Shown: positions 1-7,750, counted from the first letter of the stretch. The stretch is DNA of 21,530 bases from Bacteroidales bacterium (GCA_023231065.1 JALNWE010000050.1:1-21530); one strand, 5' to 3'. The notes: generated by a model not told the origin, from the sequence alone. Translations and numbers: made by a program.

Positions 1-492
1 CCCGGTTCCGATTGCTACCAGGATAATAGGCCACAAATCTCCAAAATTGATCTCCGGGATCAATTCATCGGCAAGGAAAAGGGCTCCCAGGGTGATGAGT
101 ACCAACCCGCCTACCAGACTTCCGTGGGGTTGTTTCTTCTTTGGCGCTTTTTGAGGCTTGGCAGGATCAGTTCCATTATTTGACGCGGGGCCTTCCTCGT
201 TTTTTGCCGTTTCGTAATACTCTTGTTCGCTGTTTGTTCCCGGTTCTGACCTATATGAGGGCTGAGGCCCTCCGGAAGGTTGATTCTGGGTTACAGGACC
301 GCAATTGGGGTTTTCAGGGGTAACGATCCACAATACCAGATAAATTAAAAAGCCGCCGCCACCGGCCAACAGCAGGATAACAAAGATCAACCTGATCAGT
401 AAAGGATCCATGACAAAATATTCTCCAAGGCCTCCGGCGACACCGGCGATTTTCCGATCAGTAATGCTTCGGTATAAACGTTTTGATTCCAT
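1..492 (-). CDS. PspC-domain membrane protein, 3' end outside the window
   Basis: The ATG is at 492-490 and the frame stays open to base 1, so 164 N-terminal residues are visible and the C-terminus is cut off. It opens MESKRLYRSITDRKIAGVAG, followed by GLGEYF and a hydrophobic segment at about residues 32-57 ending in WIVTPE. This is the PspC domain pattern (phage-shock-protein C fold, an inner-membrane stress-related module). Residues 60-121 are a hydrophilic Pro/Gln/Asn/Lys-rich linker, and a second pair of hydrophobic segments starts at about 126. PspC proteins with extra C-terminal membrane segments are common in Bacteroidetes; the exact function is unknown. It lies 73 nt downstream of tatC on the same strand. 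No convincing promoter is visible in that gap, so read-through from tatC is possible. Confidence 0.85.
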   Translation of the reverse strand, partial: MESKRLYRSITDRKIAGVAGGLGEYFVMDPLLIRLIFVILLLAGGGGFLIYLVLWIVTPENPNCGPVTQNQPSGGPQPSYRSEPGTNSEQEYYETAKNEEGPASNNGTDPAKPQKAPKKKQPHGSLVGGLVLITLGALFLADELIPEINFGDLWPIILVAIGTG

Positions 493-565
493 GTTATTCA
501 AATTTGTAATTGTGAAAGTTTAGACGGTTGCAAATAGAAAAGGTTACACCAGGAATAAACCGCGA

Positions 566-1399
566 TTAACCGGCCAATTCATGGCTCTTTTTATAAATCC
601 TTGAAGAAACAATAACACTGAATTCAAATAGGGCATAGAGAGGGACCGCAACAATCAACTGACTGAACACATCAGGACTTGGCGTAATGATTCCCGCTAT
701 TATCAGAATGGCAACAGCTGTATGTTTCCTGTATTTTCGCAAGTATTTCGGAGTTACGATCCCGATCCTGGTAAGGAAAAGAATGAGTACAGGAAGCTCA
801 AACAGTAGCCCCATTAAGAGGGTCATCAGGGTGATGGAACTTATATATGAGGTTAATGCAATCTGGTTGGTTACCGTAGGACTCACCAAATATCCACCCA
901 GAAAATTGATCATGAGCGGGGCGACGATAAAATAACTGAAAACCACCCCAAGAAGAAATAGTAGGGAGACAATTGCCACTGCCCCGCGTGAATTCCGGAT
1001 TTCGGTTTCAGTCAGACCTGGTTTGATGAAGCGCCATAGTTCCCATAAGACATAAGGCAACGAGATGATCAGGCCAGCCACGAGCGAAATATTCAAGTGT
1101 GAAGTAAACTGTCCTGCAAGGTTTATATTGATCAGCTGAAAAGCCGAGGGATCAACGCACAAAGATGGCATGGAAAACTGACGCCCCAGGGCGCATAAAA
1201 TCCGGTAGGTAATAAAACCCTTTGATTTCGGAGCTAAGATAATATCATCAAAAAGGATATCCTTGAAGGAAAAAGCCACAATGGATGCAATAAATATGGC
1301 GATTAAAATTCGCCAGAGTGTCCCACGTAATTCTTCCAGGTGCTCCCAGAAAGTCATCTCCTGCTGCTCTTCAGGCAGGGTAGAAGGGTGGTGTTTCAT
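566..1399 (-). CDS. tatC: Sec-independent protein translocase TatC
   Basis: TatC is the multispanning receptor of the twin-arginine translocase, which exports folded proteins across the inner membrane. The N-terminal signature MTFWEHLEELRGTLWR is followed by the usual alternation of hydrophobic segments, with the family pattern SLPYVLWELWRFIKPGLTETE and a late AGIITPSPDVFSQ segment. The first periplasmic loop holds two cysteines (C69, C81 of the 277-aa form), which I recognise from Bacteroidetes TatC. The frame is open 20 codons further upstream (to 1459). I choose the ATG at 1399 because a TAnnTTTG element at 1425-1418 would place the transcript start just upstream of it, leaving the longer start outside the mRNA. 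The matching tatA is about 8.6 kb away at 9950, so the Tat genes are split in this genome. Confidence 0.95.
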   Translation of the reverse strand: MKHHPSTLPEEQQEMTFWEHLEELRGTLWRILIAIFIASIVAFSFKDILFDDIILAPKSKGFITYRILCALGRQFSMPSLCVDPSAFQLININLAGQFTSHLNISLVAGLIISLPYVLWELWRFIKPGLTETEIRNSRGAVAIVSLLFLLGVVFSYFIVAPLMINFLGGYLVSPTVTNQIALTSYISSITLMTLLMGLLFELPVLILFLTRIGIVTPKYLRKYRKHTAVAILIIAGIITPSPDVFSQLIVAVPLYALFEFSVIVSSRIYKKSHELAG

Positions 1400-1417
1400 C
1401 CGGTGTTTTATTATGGG

Positions 1418-1425
1418 CAAAGGTA
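1418..1425 (-). promoter_or_regulatory. Bacteroidetes -7 promoter element for tatC
   Basis: The minus strand reads TACCTTTG, an exact match to TAnnTTTG, 18 nt upstream of the chosen tatC ATG. No clear TTTG -33 element is present; the expected region is AT-rich. Its position supports the shorter tatC start. Confidence 0.6.
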
Positions 1426-1469
1426 GAGAGAAATTTTTTCCTAAAATGTTATTTACCAATGATTAGTTG

Positions 1470-1477
1470 TATATTTG
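1470..1477 (+). promoter_or_regulatory. Bacteroidetes -7 promoter element for the 75-aa protein gene
   Basis: The plus strand reads TATATTTG, matching TAnnTTTG, 15 nt before the ATG at 1493. The alternative TTG start at 1475 lies inside this element and is therefore unlikely. A -33 element is not obvious. Confidence 0.55.
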
Positions 1478-1492
1478 AATAAAACAAAAACC

Positions 1493-1720
1493 ATGGCTGA
1501 ACGCGAAATTCTCCTGGAACAGATGCTGAAGGTATTAAAGGATATCGAAACCAATACCTGTGATAAGCAATTTTTTCCTGAAACCAATGTACTGGAAAAA
1601 AAGATCGACCGGATCATCGAATTACATGAAAAAGAAATCGAGATCCTGAAAGCTTTTAGCAATGGCCGGTGTACCTGTAAAAAGCATAAACAGAAAAAAG
1701 AGAAAAAAGACAAGAAGTAA
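1493..1720 (+). CDS. Small hypothetical protein with CxCxxH and a lysine-rich tail
   Basis: A 75-residue protein, MAEREILLEQMLKVLKDIET at the start. I do not recognise a family. The first half is predicted helical, with heptad-like Leu/Ile spacing around residues 7-18 and 34-53. Cysteines are at positions 23, 60 and 62; the last two form CTCKKH, which could bind metal. The final 13 residues are almost all Lys, Gln, Glu and Asp. There is no signal peptide or membrane segment. The ATG at 1493 is preferred over a TTG at 1475, which lies within the promoter. It diverges from tatC and converges on the OsmC gene with 6 nt between stop codons. The coherent frame, the promoter and the absence of competing genes support it as real. 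Confidence 0.7.
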   Translation: MAEREILLEQMLKVLKDIETNTCDKQFFPETNVLEKKIDRIIELHEKEIEILKAFSNGRCTCKKHKQKKEKKDKK

Positions 1721-1726
1721 GTTCCA

Positions 1727-2146
1727 TCAGGAGATGATCCGTATCTCAGATGTAATTACGACTGATTTTCGCAAAGTGGCCGACACACCACAATACTTTT
1801 CCTGTGATAGGGTAATTGCTTTTTGCAGTTGTTCCAGCGGCAAATCTTTACCCCTGAATTCGTAAATCAGATGGATCCGGGTAAAATGTTTCGGATGTTC
1901 TTCCGTAACTTCTCCTTCTACCCGAACATTAAAAAATTCCGGGCTAATATGCATTTTTTTAAGGATAGAAATCACATCCATACCTGTACAACCACCCAGG
2001 GAAGCCAGCAATAATGTCTTAGGCCGTGGGCCTTGGTTTGTTCCTCCAGCCTTTTCATCGGCGTCAAGCAGAATGTTGAAACCATTTGCTTCAGCTTTAA
2101 AAACCAAACCTGAAATCCATGATACACCAACAGATTGTGTTGCCAT
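1727..2146 (-). CDS. OsmC/Ohr-family protein, probable thiol peroxidase
   Basis: A 139-residue protein of normal OsmC length. The family core is visible: an N-terminal strand region with NGFNILLDADEKAGGTNQGP, then R41-P42 leading into LLLASLGGCTGMDVISILKK with the first cysteine at C53, and the second at C119 in EKYCGVSATL. In OsmC/Ohr enzymes these two cysteines reduce organic peroxides, with an arginine helping activate the peroxidatic cysteine. The substrate cannot be told from sequence; this shorter YhfA-like subgroup is functionally less defined than Ohr. It is cytoplasmic, with no signal peptide. It is transcribed divergently from the sensor kinase, across a 175-nt region carrying promoters for both. 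Confidence 0.88.
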   Translation of the reverse strand: MATQSVGVSWISGLVFKAEANGFNILLDADEKAGGTNQGPRPKTLLLASLGGCTGMDVISILKKMHISPEFFNVRVEGEVTEEHPKHFTRIHLIYEFRGKDLPLEQLQKAITLSQEKYCGVSATLRKSVVITSEIRIIS

Positions 2147-2243
2147 AAAATTCGTTTTATGTCCATTTGAAAATCAGCCAGATGATGCCAAACATTCCGG
2201 TTAAATCAGAAAATGTCCTTTATTAACAATACTTATACAATAA

Positions 2244-2278
2244 CAAATGTAATAAGATAACGATCTATTTCTTACAAT
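2244..2278 (-). promoter_or_regulatory. Candidate promoter for the OsmC-family gene
   Basis: The minus strand has ATTG at 2278-2275, a 23-nt gap, then TACATTTG at 2251-2244 (exact TAnnTTTG). The implied 5' leader is about 90 nt, longer than for other genes here, so a nearer unrecognised promoter is possible. Confidence 0.45.
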
Positions 2279-2300
2279 GATCTGTTTTTTCTTACTTTTG
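2268..2300 (+). promoter_or_regulatory. Promoter of the hybrid sensor kinase gene
   Basis: TTTC at 2268-2271, a 21-nt gap, then TACTTTTG at 2293-2300 (exact TAnnTTTG). Transcription would begin near 2307, about 15 nt before the ATG at 2322. It overlaps in space with the oppositely oriented OsmC-gene promoter. Confidence 0.6.
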
Positions 2301-2321
2301 GTAAATTGAATTTTCCCTGCC

Positions 2322-5246
2322 ATGGAAAAATCGCGCCTGATATCAGTAGCTGCAAAAGGGCAAATGACCTTGCTTGGGATCATTATCTGCCTGCTGATCA
2401 TCGCCGGAGGGTTCACTTTCTTTTCTTATGAAAAAAGATCCGTCAGGGATGAAAAACACCGTGAGATAAGGGCTATTGCGGCCCTGAAAATCAGCCAGAT
2501 CACCCGGTGGCATAAAGAGCGCAAAAGCGAAATTAAAGCAGTTACGAACGCCCCTTATTTTGTCCGGGGCATCAAGGCATGGACTCTTGATCCCGGAAAT
2601 AGTAAGTTGAAAAAGGCCATCCTGGCCCATCTTCAAAATATTGCCACTTCATTTAGCTACCAGGAAATCCTGCTTACCTCACCAGAGGGGAAAATTTATC
2701 TTTCATCCCTGGGCAATGATTCACCCACGGATCCGGTTGCCTCTGATTTCATAGCCAAGGCTGCCAGCCAAAAAAAAATTTCTTTTACTGATTTTTATTA
2801 TTCTCCGGTAGAAAAAAAAACGCATTATGATGTTGTTGCGCCTATGATGGATGAAAAAGGGTTAACCGTCGCGATGCTCGTTTTCAGGATCGATCCCAAC
2901 CAATTCCTGTTTCCTTATATCCATTCATGGCCTACCCCAAGCAAAACATCCGAAACCAATTTATTGCGCAAGGACGGAGATAGCGTGCTTTTTCTGAGCG
3001 ATGTCCGGCACCTGAAAAATACGGCGCTGAATCTGAGGATTTCGTTAACGAACAAGGAGGTTCCCGCCGTTTATGCCATAACGGGCCATACCGGTGTTTT
3101 TGAAGGCAAAGATTACCGCGGGGTTGAAGTCTTGTCCTGGGTTGGCCCTGTACCTGGAACGCCCTGGTTCCTGGTTGCCAAAGTTGATAAAAAAGAGGTG
3201 TATTCCGAACTGCTGACACGGGCCGTTTTTATTACTGTCATGGTATTGATACTGATCATTTTGACTATCGCTGCAATATCCTGGATCTACTATTTACGTC
3301 AACGTGATATTTACAGGGAATTATTCTTCAATGAAAATAAACTAAGGGAATCACAGGAGGAGTTTAAAACAATCCTTTATAGCATTGGCGACGGTGTCAT
3401 CACCACTGACAAAAATGGATTGATCCGGCAAATGAATCCCGTCGCGGAAAAACTTACAGGCTGGAATGAGAATGAGGCAACTGGTCTTCCGCTGGATAAA
3501 GTCTTCCGCATCATTCATGAAATTTCCCGCAAGGTGGTTGAAAACCCCGTCGAGCTGGTTTTGAAAAAAGGTATGATCGTGAGTCCGGTCAATCACACTT
3601 TATTGATTTCGAAAAGCGGAAACGAGATCCCGATTGCCGATAGCGGCGCCCCCATTTTAAAAGAAGGAAAAGAAGTTTCCGGAGTTGTCCTTATTTTCCG
3701 CGATCAAACAAAAGAACGAATGGCGCATGAAGCCTTAACGGAAAGGGACCGCCGATATGAATCCTTTATAAACAGCAGCAGGGATATGATTTTTATTAAG
3801 GATGACCGGTTTCGCTATATTGTTGTTAATGATCAGATCGCGCGATTTCTTAACCGGTCAAAAGAGGATATGCTGCTTAAGACTGATTTCGAACTGATGG
3901 ATGAAAAAGAAGCCGCAGAATGTAAATTGACGGATGAAAAAACCATACACAGTCTTTCTCCGGTGATCACTGAAGAAATATTCGGGGATAAAATATATGA
4001 AACCAACAAATTCCGGTTGATCCTGTCGGGCAACAGGATCGGGATCGGTGGTATAATGCGCGATATTACCGCCAGCAAAAATATGATGTCAGAGTTGATA
4101 GAAGCAAAAAACAAAGCGGAAGAAAATAACCGCCTGAAAACAGCTTTTCTGAATAATCTTTCTCATGAAATCCGCACTCCCCTTAATGGCATCGTTGGTT
4201 TTACCGAACTGATCAACGATCCTTCAACCAATATTCTTGACCGTGTCCGCTTCGGAAAAATAGTCAAAAAAAACTCAGACTGGTTACTGGCCATCATCAC
4301 GGATATTATCAGCATTGCTACCATCGAGACCGGGCAGGAAAAGCTTAATGAGTCGCCAACTGATATCAATAAACTTTTTTATGATCTGTATCATCGCTTT
4401 ATCCTTGTTTTAAATGACAAGCCGATTGAGCTGTCCTTCCGGAATGGGCTCTCCCAGGAAGAATCTGAAGTGATCGCCGATGAAGGCAAATTGAAACAGG
4501 TGATAGCGAACCTGCTTAGCAATGCCATCAAATTTACCGAGAAAGGCGCTATTAAGGTGCAGTGTAACCTGGATGACAGGCAATTAAAATTTTCCGTAGA
4601 GGATACGGGAATCGGGATTCCGGAAAATCTTCAACAGGTTATTTTTGAAAAGTTCAGAAAGGGTGAAACCGATAATGATAAAATCTATCAAGGGAACGGA
4701 TTGGGACTTGCAATTTCAAAAGCTTATGTTGAATTGATGGGTGGGACGATAATAGTAAAGTCAAGGCCCGGAGAGGGAAGTTGTTTTACTTTTACGATAC
4801 TTCATAGGACTGTTGAACTTGAACAATCAAATAGGATAAAACATAAAATGATTAACGAAAACGCTCCATCAGCGACCACAAAGACCATATTGGTTGTCGA
4901 GGATGAAGAAAGCAATTATTTATTGATTGAAAAGATGCTGTTCCCATCTGCATTCCGGACTATTCATGTAACCAATGGACAAGATGCCGTGATGGAGTGT
5001 ATGGGCCATCCTGAAATTGAGCTTATCCTGATGGATTTAAAATTGCCCGGGATGAGTGGTTATGAAGCCACCCGCAGGATCAAAGAAAAATTTCCACACT
5101 TGCCCATTGTGGCCGTAACAGCTTATGCTTTGGCCGGCGATCGTGAAAAAGCGTTAAATGCAGGATGTGATGACTATCTACCTAAACCATTTGACCGACG
5201 GGATTTAATGGAAATGATCAATAAACACTGGAGAGTTGAATCCTGA
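2322..5246 (+). CDS. Hybrid sensor histidine kinase (periplasmic sensor, two PAS, kinase, receiver)
   Basis: A 974-residue inner-membrane hybrid kinase. Order: transmembrane helix at about 15-35; periplasmic sensor at about 36-300 of double-Cache type (helical ITRWHKERKSEI start, later LLTSPEGKIYLSS); second transmembrane helix at about 303-327; PAS at about 345-465 (DGVITTDKNGLIRQMNPVAE); second PAS at about 475-595 (SRDMIFIKDDRFRYIVVNDQ). HisKA follows with phospho-acceptor H615 in LSHEIRTPLNG, then HATPase with N734 (N box), D761 in DTGIGIP and a GNGLGLAI lid. The C-terminal receiver at about 866-970 has phospho-acceptor D905 in LMDLKLPGMSG and K955 in YLPKPF. All catalytic residues are present. 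No partner regulator, phosphotransfer or output gene is adjacent, so targets are unknown. The start is supported by the promoter just upstream. Confidence 0.95.
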   Translation: MEKSRLISVAAKGQMTLLGIIICLLIIAGGFTFFSYEKRSVRDEKHREIRAIAALKISQITRWHKERKSEIKAVTNAPYFVRGIKAWTLDPGNSKLKKAILAHLQNIATSFSYQEILLTSPEGKIYLSSLGNDSPTDPVASDFIAKAASQKKISFTDFYYSPVEKKTHYDVVAPMMDEKGLTVAMLVFRIDPNQFLFPYIHSWPTPSKTSETNLLRKDGDSVLFLSDVRHLKNTALNLRISLTNKEVPAVYAITGHTGVFEGKDYRGVEVLSWVGPVPGTPWFLVAKVDKKEVYSELLTRAVFITVMVLILIILTIAAISWIYYLRQRDIYRELFFNENKLRESQEEFKTILYSIGDGVITTDKNGLIRQMNPVAEKLTGWNENEATGLPLDKVFRIIHEISRKVVENPVELVLKKGMIVSPVNHTLLISKSGNEIPIADSGAPILKEGKEVSGVVLIFRDQTKERMAHEALTERDRRYESFINSSRDMIFIKDDRFRYIVVNDQIARFLNRSKEDMLLKTDFELMDEKEAAECKLTDEKTIHSLSPVITEEIFGDKIYETNKFRLILSGNRIGIGGIMRDITASKNMMSELIEAKNKAEENNRLKTAFLNNLSHEIRTPLNGIVGFTELINDPSTNILDRVRFGKIVKKNSDWLLAIITDIISIATIETGQEKLNESPTDINKLFYDLYHRFILVLNDKPIELSFRNGLSQEESEVIADEGKLKQVIANLLSNAIKFTEKGAIKVQCNLDDRQLKFSVEDTGIGIPENLQQVIFEKFRKGETDNDKIYQGNGLGLAISKAYVELMGGTIIVKSRPGEGSCFTFTILHRTVELEQSNRIKHKMINENAPSATTKTILVVEDEESNYLLIEKMLFPSAFRTIHVTNGQDAVMECMGHPEIELILMDLKLPGMSGYEATRRIKEKFPHLPIVAVTAYALAGDREKALNAGCDDYLPKPFDRRDLMEMINKHWRVES

Positions 5247-5264
5247 CAGAAAAGGTTTGATCCT

Positions 5265-6731
5265 TTATTGAAGCCTGAACCAGAATTCAGGCTGAAGGGC
5301 ATTTTCGGTGGTGTACTTATACCGGAATTCGTTGGTGTGCTTGTTATAGGTATAATCTTCTTTCCACATCTGATAATTTTCTCCAACCTGCCGGATGGCA
5401 TTAATTACAAAGTATAATTCTTCATCCGTCATGGTCGGGTGCAACGACAGCCTTACCCAGCCTGGTTTTTCGGAAAAATCGCCATGATTGATCTTTTCAG
5501 TGATCATACGTGATTTGTCATGATTTACATGAAGAAGGTAATGACCATAGGTGCCTGCGCAAACACAACCACCCCTTACCTGGATCCCGAAATGGTCGCT
5601 GAGCAGTTTTACAATCAGGTTATAGTGAATAGAATCAATATAAAATGAAATAACTCCCAAACGGTCTTTTATGTTATCAGCTAAAATATGAAGGTTCGGA
5701 ATAGTGGGTAACTCCCTGAAGGCAATTTCAACCAATTCCTTTTCCCGTCGATGAATATTTTCCACCCCCATCTGATTTTTTAAACTGATGGCCAATGCAG
5801 TCCGTATGGCTTGTAAAAATCCGGGAGTACCACCATCTTCACGTACTTCAATATCGTCAATGAATTTATATTCCCCCCACGGATTGGTCCAGTCAACCGT
5901 TCCTCCTCCAGGTTGGTCCGGGGCAGGACTTTCATACAGTGAAGAGTCGAATATCAATACCCCTGATGATCCGGGCCCACCCAGGAATTTATGGGGGGAA
6001 AAGAAGATGGCATCCAATTTTTCCATTGGGGCTGAAGGATGCATATCGATGGGATCATAAGGAGCTGAAGCAGCAAAATCAACGAATGCAAGTCCGCCGT
6101 ATTCATGCATCAGGCGCGCCATCTGATGATAGGGAGTACGGATCCCTGTGACATTGGAACAAGCAGTAAAGGATCCGATTTTCAGTTTCCGGTCTTTATA
6201 CTGTTCCAGCGCATTTTTAAGATGGGAGAGGTCAACCAGTAAATCTTCTCCAGGTTCAACTACAACTACCTCAGCTATCGTTTCGTACCATGAAGTATGG
6301 TTCGAATGGTGTTCCATGTGTGTAATGAACACAACCGGCCGCTCCGATTCATTCAGACATTGCTTATGAGCAATCATCCCGCAGGTTTTGAGCCCCAGGA
6401 TCCGCTGAAATTTTACCACGGCGCCTGTCATCCCGAATCCGGTCGTCAAGATCACATCTTTTGTCGCGGCATGGACATGTTCCTTGATTTTTTTATGGGC
6501 CAGGCGATAAGCCTCGGTCATCAGTTTGCCATTCTCGCTGGTCTCAGTATGGGTGTTTCCTAAAAAGGGCCCCAATTTCCCTGAAATAATGTCTTCGATG
6601 GGTTGATATAATCTGCCACTGGCAACCCAATCGGCATATACCATTCGCTGAAGCCCATAGGGTGAACAATAGGTTTGGTTATAGCCAATGGTTTTTTTTC
6701 GGAATGGTTCAAAATACTTTTCTGTACTCAT
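5265..6731 (-). CDS. Class V aminotransferase / cysteine desulfurase-like PLP enzyme
   Basis: A 488-residue enzyme from the ATG at 6731; an upstream in-frame ATG at 6785 would add 18 residues of little conservation. Class V fold-type I markers: HMEHHSN (H141/H142, ring-stacking region), FVDFAAS with D218 contacting the PLP ring nitrogen, and the PLP lysine K248 in SPHKFLGGPG. Near the C-terminus RGGCVCAG (C389, C391) lines up with the RTGHHCAMP cysteine loop of SufS/CsdA, C391 matching the sulfur-accepting cysteine. It is roughly 80 residues longer than SufS, with an unusual tail ending PEFWFRLQ. The likely reaction is persulfide release from cysteine or a related compound, but a different class V activity is possible. 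It lies 145 nt downstream of the DsrE2 gene on the same strand, so membership in that operon is plausible but unproven. Confidence 0.82.
   Translation of the reverse strand: MSTEKYFEPFRKKTIGYNQTYCSPYGLQRMVYADWVASGRLYQPIEDIISGKLGPFLGNTHTETSENGKLMTEAYRLAHKKIKEHVHAATKDVILTTGFGMTGAVVKFQRILGLKTCGMIAHKQCLNESERPVVFITHMEHHSNHTSWYETIAEVVVVEPGEDLLVDLSHLKNALEQYKDRKLKIGSFTACSNVTGIRTPYHQMARLMHEYGGLAFVDFAASAPYDPIDMHPSAPMEKLDAIFFSPHKFLGGPGSSGVLIFDSSLYESPAPDQPGGGTVDWTNPWGEYKFIDDIEVREDGGTPGFLQAIRTALAISLKNQMGVENIHRREKELVEIAFRELPTIPNLHILADNIKDRLGVISFYIDSIHYNLIVKLLSDHFGIQVRGGCVCAGTYGHYLLHVNHDKSRMITEKINHGDFSEKPGWVRLSLHPTMTDEELYFVINAIRQVGENYQMWKEDYTYNKHTNEFRYKYTTENALQPEFWFRLQ
5272..5293. repeat. 8-bp inverted repeat at a convergent gene junction
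   Basis: AGCCTGAA (5272-5279), spacer CCAGAA, TTCAGGCT (5286-5293); the arms are perfectly complementary. It lies inside the last codons of the cysteine-desulfurase-like gene, about 25 nt past the sensor kinase stop. Neither side has a T-tract, so it is not a canonical intrinsic terminator, but it could end or stabilise transcripts from either direction. Confidence 0.5.
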
Positions 6732-6876
6732 AATTTTTTCCGGCTTAATAAAAACGGACGAATTTATGGAAAATATCCGGATCAAATCAAGGGAAATACC
6801 TTCTTCCCTGAACTATTCTGAACAGGCAGATGCTATTTATAATGAGGTATAGGCCTTTTAAGAAGGTGTTCCCGGA

Positions 6877-7377
6877 CTATGTAAAAATTACCTGTGTTTG
6901 CAGGCCGCCACATTTTTCGTAAAACTGGCCCACGGTCAGGACATCTTTAACCCCTTCCCAGAGATCCTCTTTTTTAAGTTTGAACATGTCCATGGCCAGT
7001 TTACAGGCATATATTTCTCCGCCACCTGCATCAATCATTTCCAGAAATTCTTTAACGGGTGGAATATCGAGTTTATCCATCTGGCCCCGCATCATGGCCG
7101 AAACCCCAGCTTCAACGCCGGGTAACATCCCCAGAAGGGTTGGAAAAGCCAAACCGCCTGGCATACGCATGGCCGGGTTACCTACCGTACTGGTATGAAG
7201 GGAATTCATTGTTTTTTTAGTGATGGCATCAAGACCAAAAAAGGTAAAAAAGATCTTGGTCTCAATACCTTCCATCACGGCTCCGTTGCCCAGTACCAGG
7301 GAGGCATATACGTCTTCAATCGCGCCTTTTGCACAGATTATACAGACTTTATTTAAAGGATGTCCTTCGTTTGTCAT
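6877..7377 (-). CDS. DsrE2-type (DsrE/DsrF/DrsH-like) sulfur-transfer protein
   Basis: A 166-residue protein with the DsrE2 (DrsE_2) pattern: N-terminal KVCIICAKGAIEDVYASLVL, then KIFFTFFGLDAITKKTM, a hydrophobic glycine-rich stretch at about 73-96, MDKLDIPPVKEFLEMI, and the conserved cysteine C125 in EIYACKLAMDMF. Other cysteines are C12, C15 and C156. DsrE-fold proteins carry or relay sulfane sulfur on cysteine; DsrE2 members co-occur with TusA, DsrC and Hdr-like genes in sulfur-oxidising prokaryotes. The hydrophobic stretch could mean membrane association. I take the ATG at 7377, 16 nt after the TusE-like stop; a longer frame to 7428 would overlap that gene by 35 nt and add a poorly conserved extension. 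Confidence 0.88.
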   Translation of the reverse strand: MTNEGHPLNKVCIICAKGAIEDVYASLVLGNGAVMEGIETKIFFTFFGLDAITKKTMNSLHTSTVGNPAMRMPGGLAFPTLLGMLPGVEAGVSAMMRGQMDKLDIPPVKEFLEMIDAGGGEIYACKLAMDMFKLKKEDLWEGVKDVLTVGQFYEKCGGLQTQVIFT

Positions 7378-7393
7378 TGCTTTGGTTTTTAAA

Positions 7394-7705
7394 TTATACA
7401 CAGGATGCGGGTTTGGAAATGCCGGCAATTTTAGCTGCTTTTTTCATTGGTGCTCCGGGGAACAAGCCGTAAAACCCCTTGATATCAATGATCCCTGAAT
7501 TACCAACCGAACGGATGGTCATGGTTTCATTCTTTGCAAAACGGTCACGTATAAAATTCAATACCTCGAAATGTTTATCGGTAAGTTGAACGTTTTCCTC
7601 CTTACCGATTTCCAAAGCGATTTCTTTTGTCCATTGTGCAGGATTGGTCAAATACCCTTCTTCGGTAACATCTACTGTTACTCCTGCAATGATTTTCTGT
7701 GCCAT
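7394..7705 (-). CDS. tusE: TusE/DsrC/DsvC-family sulfur carrier with a single C-terminal cysteine
   Basis: A 103-residue protein of normal DsrC-family length. Family features: VDVTEEGYLTNPAQWTKEIA at about residues 11-30, LTDKHFEVLNFIRDRF at about 41-56, and the C-terminal arm LFPGAPMKKAAKIAGISKPASCV. The penultimate residue C102 is the universally used CysA. The second cysteine of true DsrC (CysB, eleven positions earlier) is alanine here (A91). By the family's accepted division, CysA alone marks TusE-like sulfur relay rather than DsrC redox cycling with dissimilatory sulfite reductase. No tusBCD, mnmA or dsrAB is in the window, so its partners are probably the adjacent SQR, DsrE2 or desulfurase-like proteins (inference). 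Confidence 0.92.
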   Translation of the reverse strand: MAQKIIAGVTVDVTEEGYLTNPAQWTKEIALEIGKEENVQLTDKHFEVLNFIRDRFAKNETMTIRSVGNSGIIDIKGFYGLFPGAPMKKAAKIAGISKPASCV

Positions 7706-7750
7706 AGAAATGTTTTTTGATTTTTAATTTAAGATTTCAGGTTATAGTTA

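Noticed and set aside
687..935. Opposite-strand open frames inside tatC and, similarly, inside queA, recQ, deoC and other long genes.
   Set aside because: They are shadows of well-supported genes, lack recognisable domains and have no promoters of their own.
1400..1459. An N-terminal extension of TatC to an ATG at 1459.
   Set aside because: It would begin upstream of the TACCTTTG element at 1425-1418, and the added residues do not look like TatC.
7378..7428. A 17-residue extension of the DsrE2 protein overlapping the TusE-like gene.
   Set aside because: The family begins near KVCIICAKG, and the ATG at 7377 gives normal length with ordinary operon spacing.
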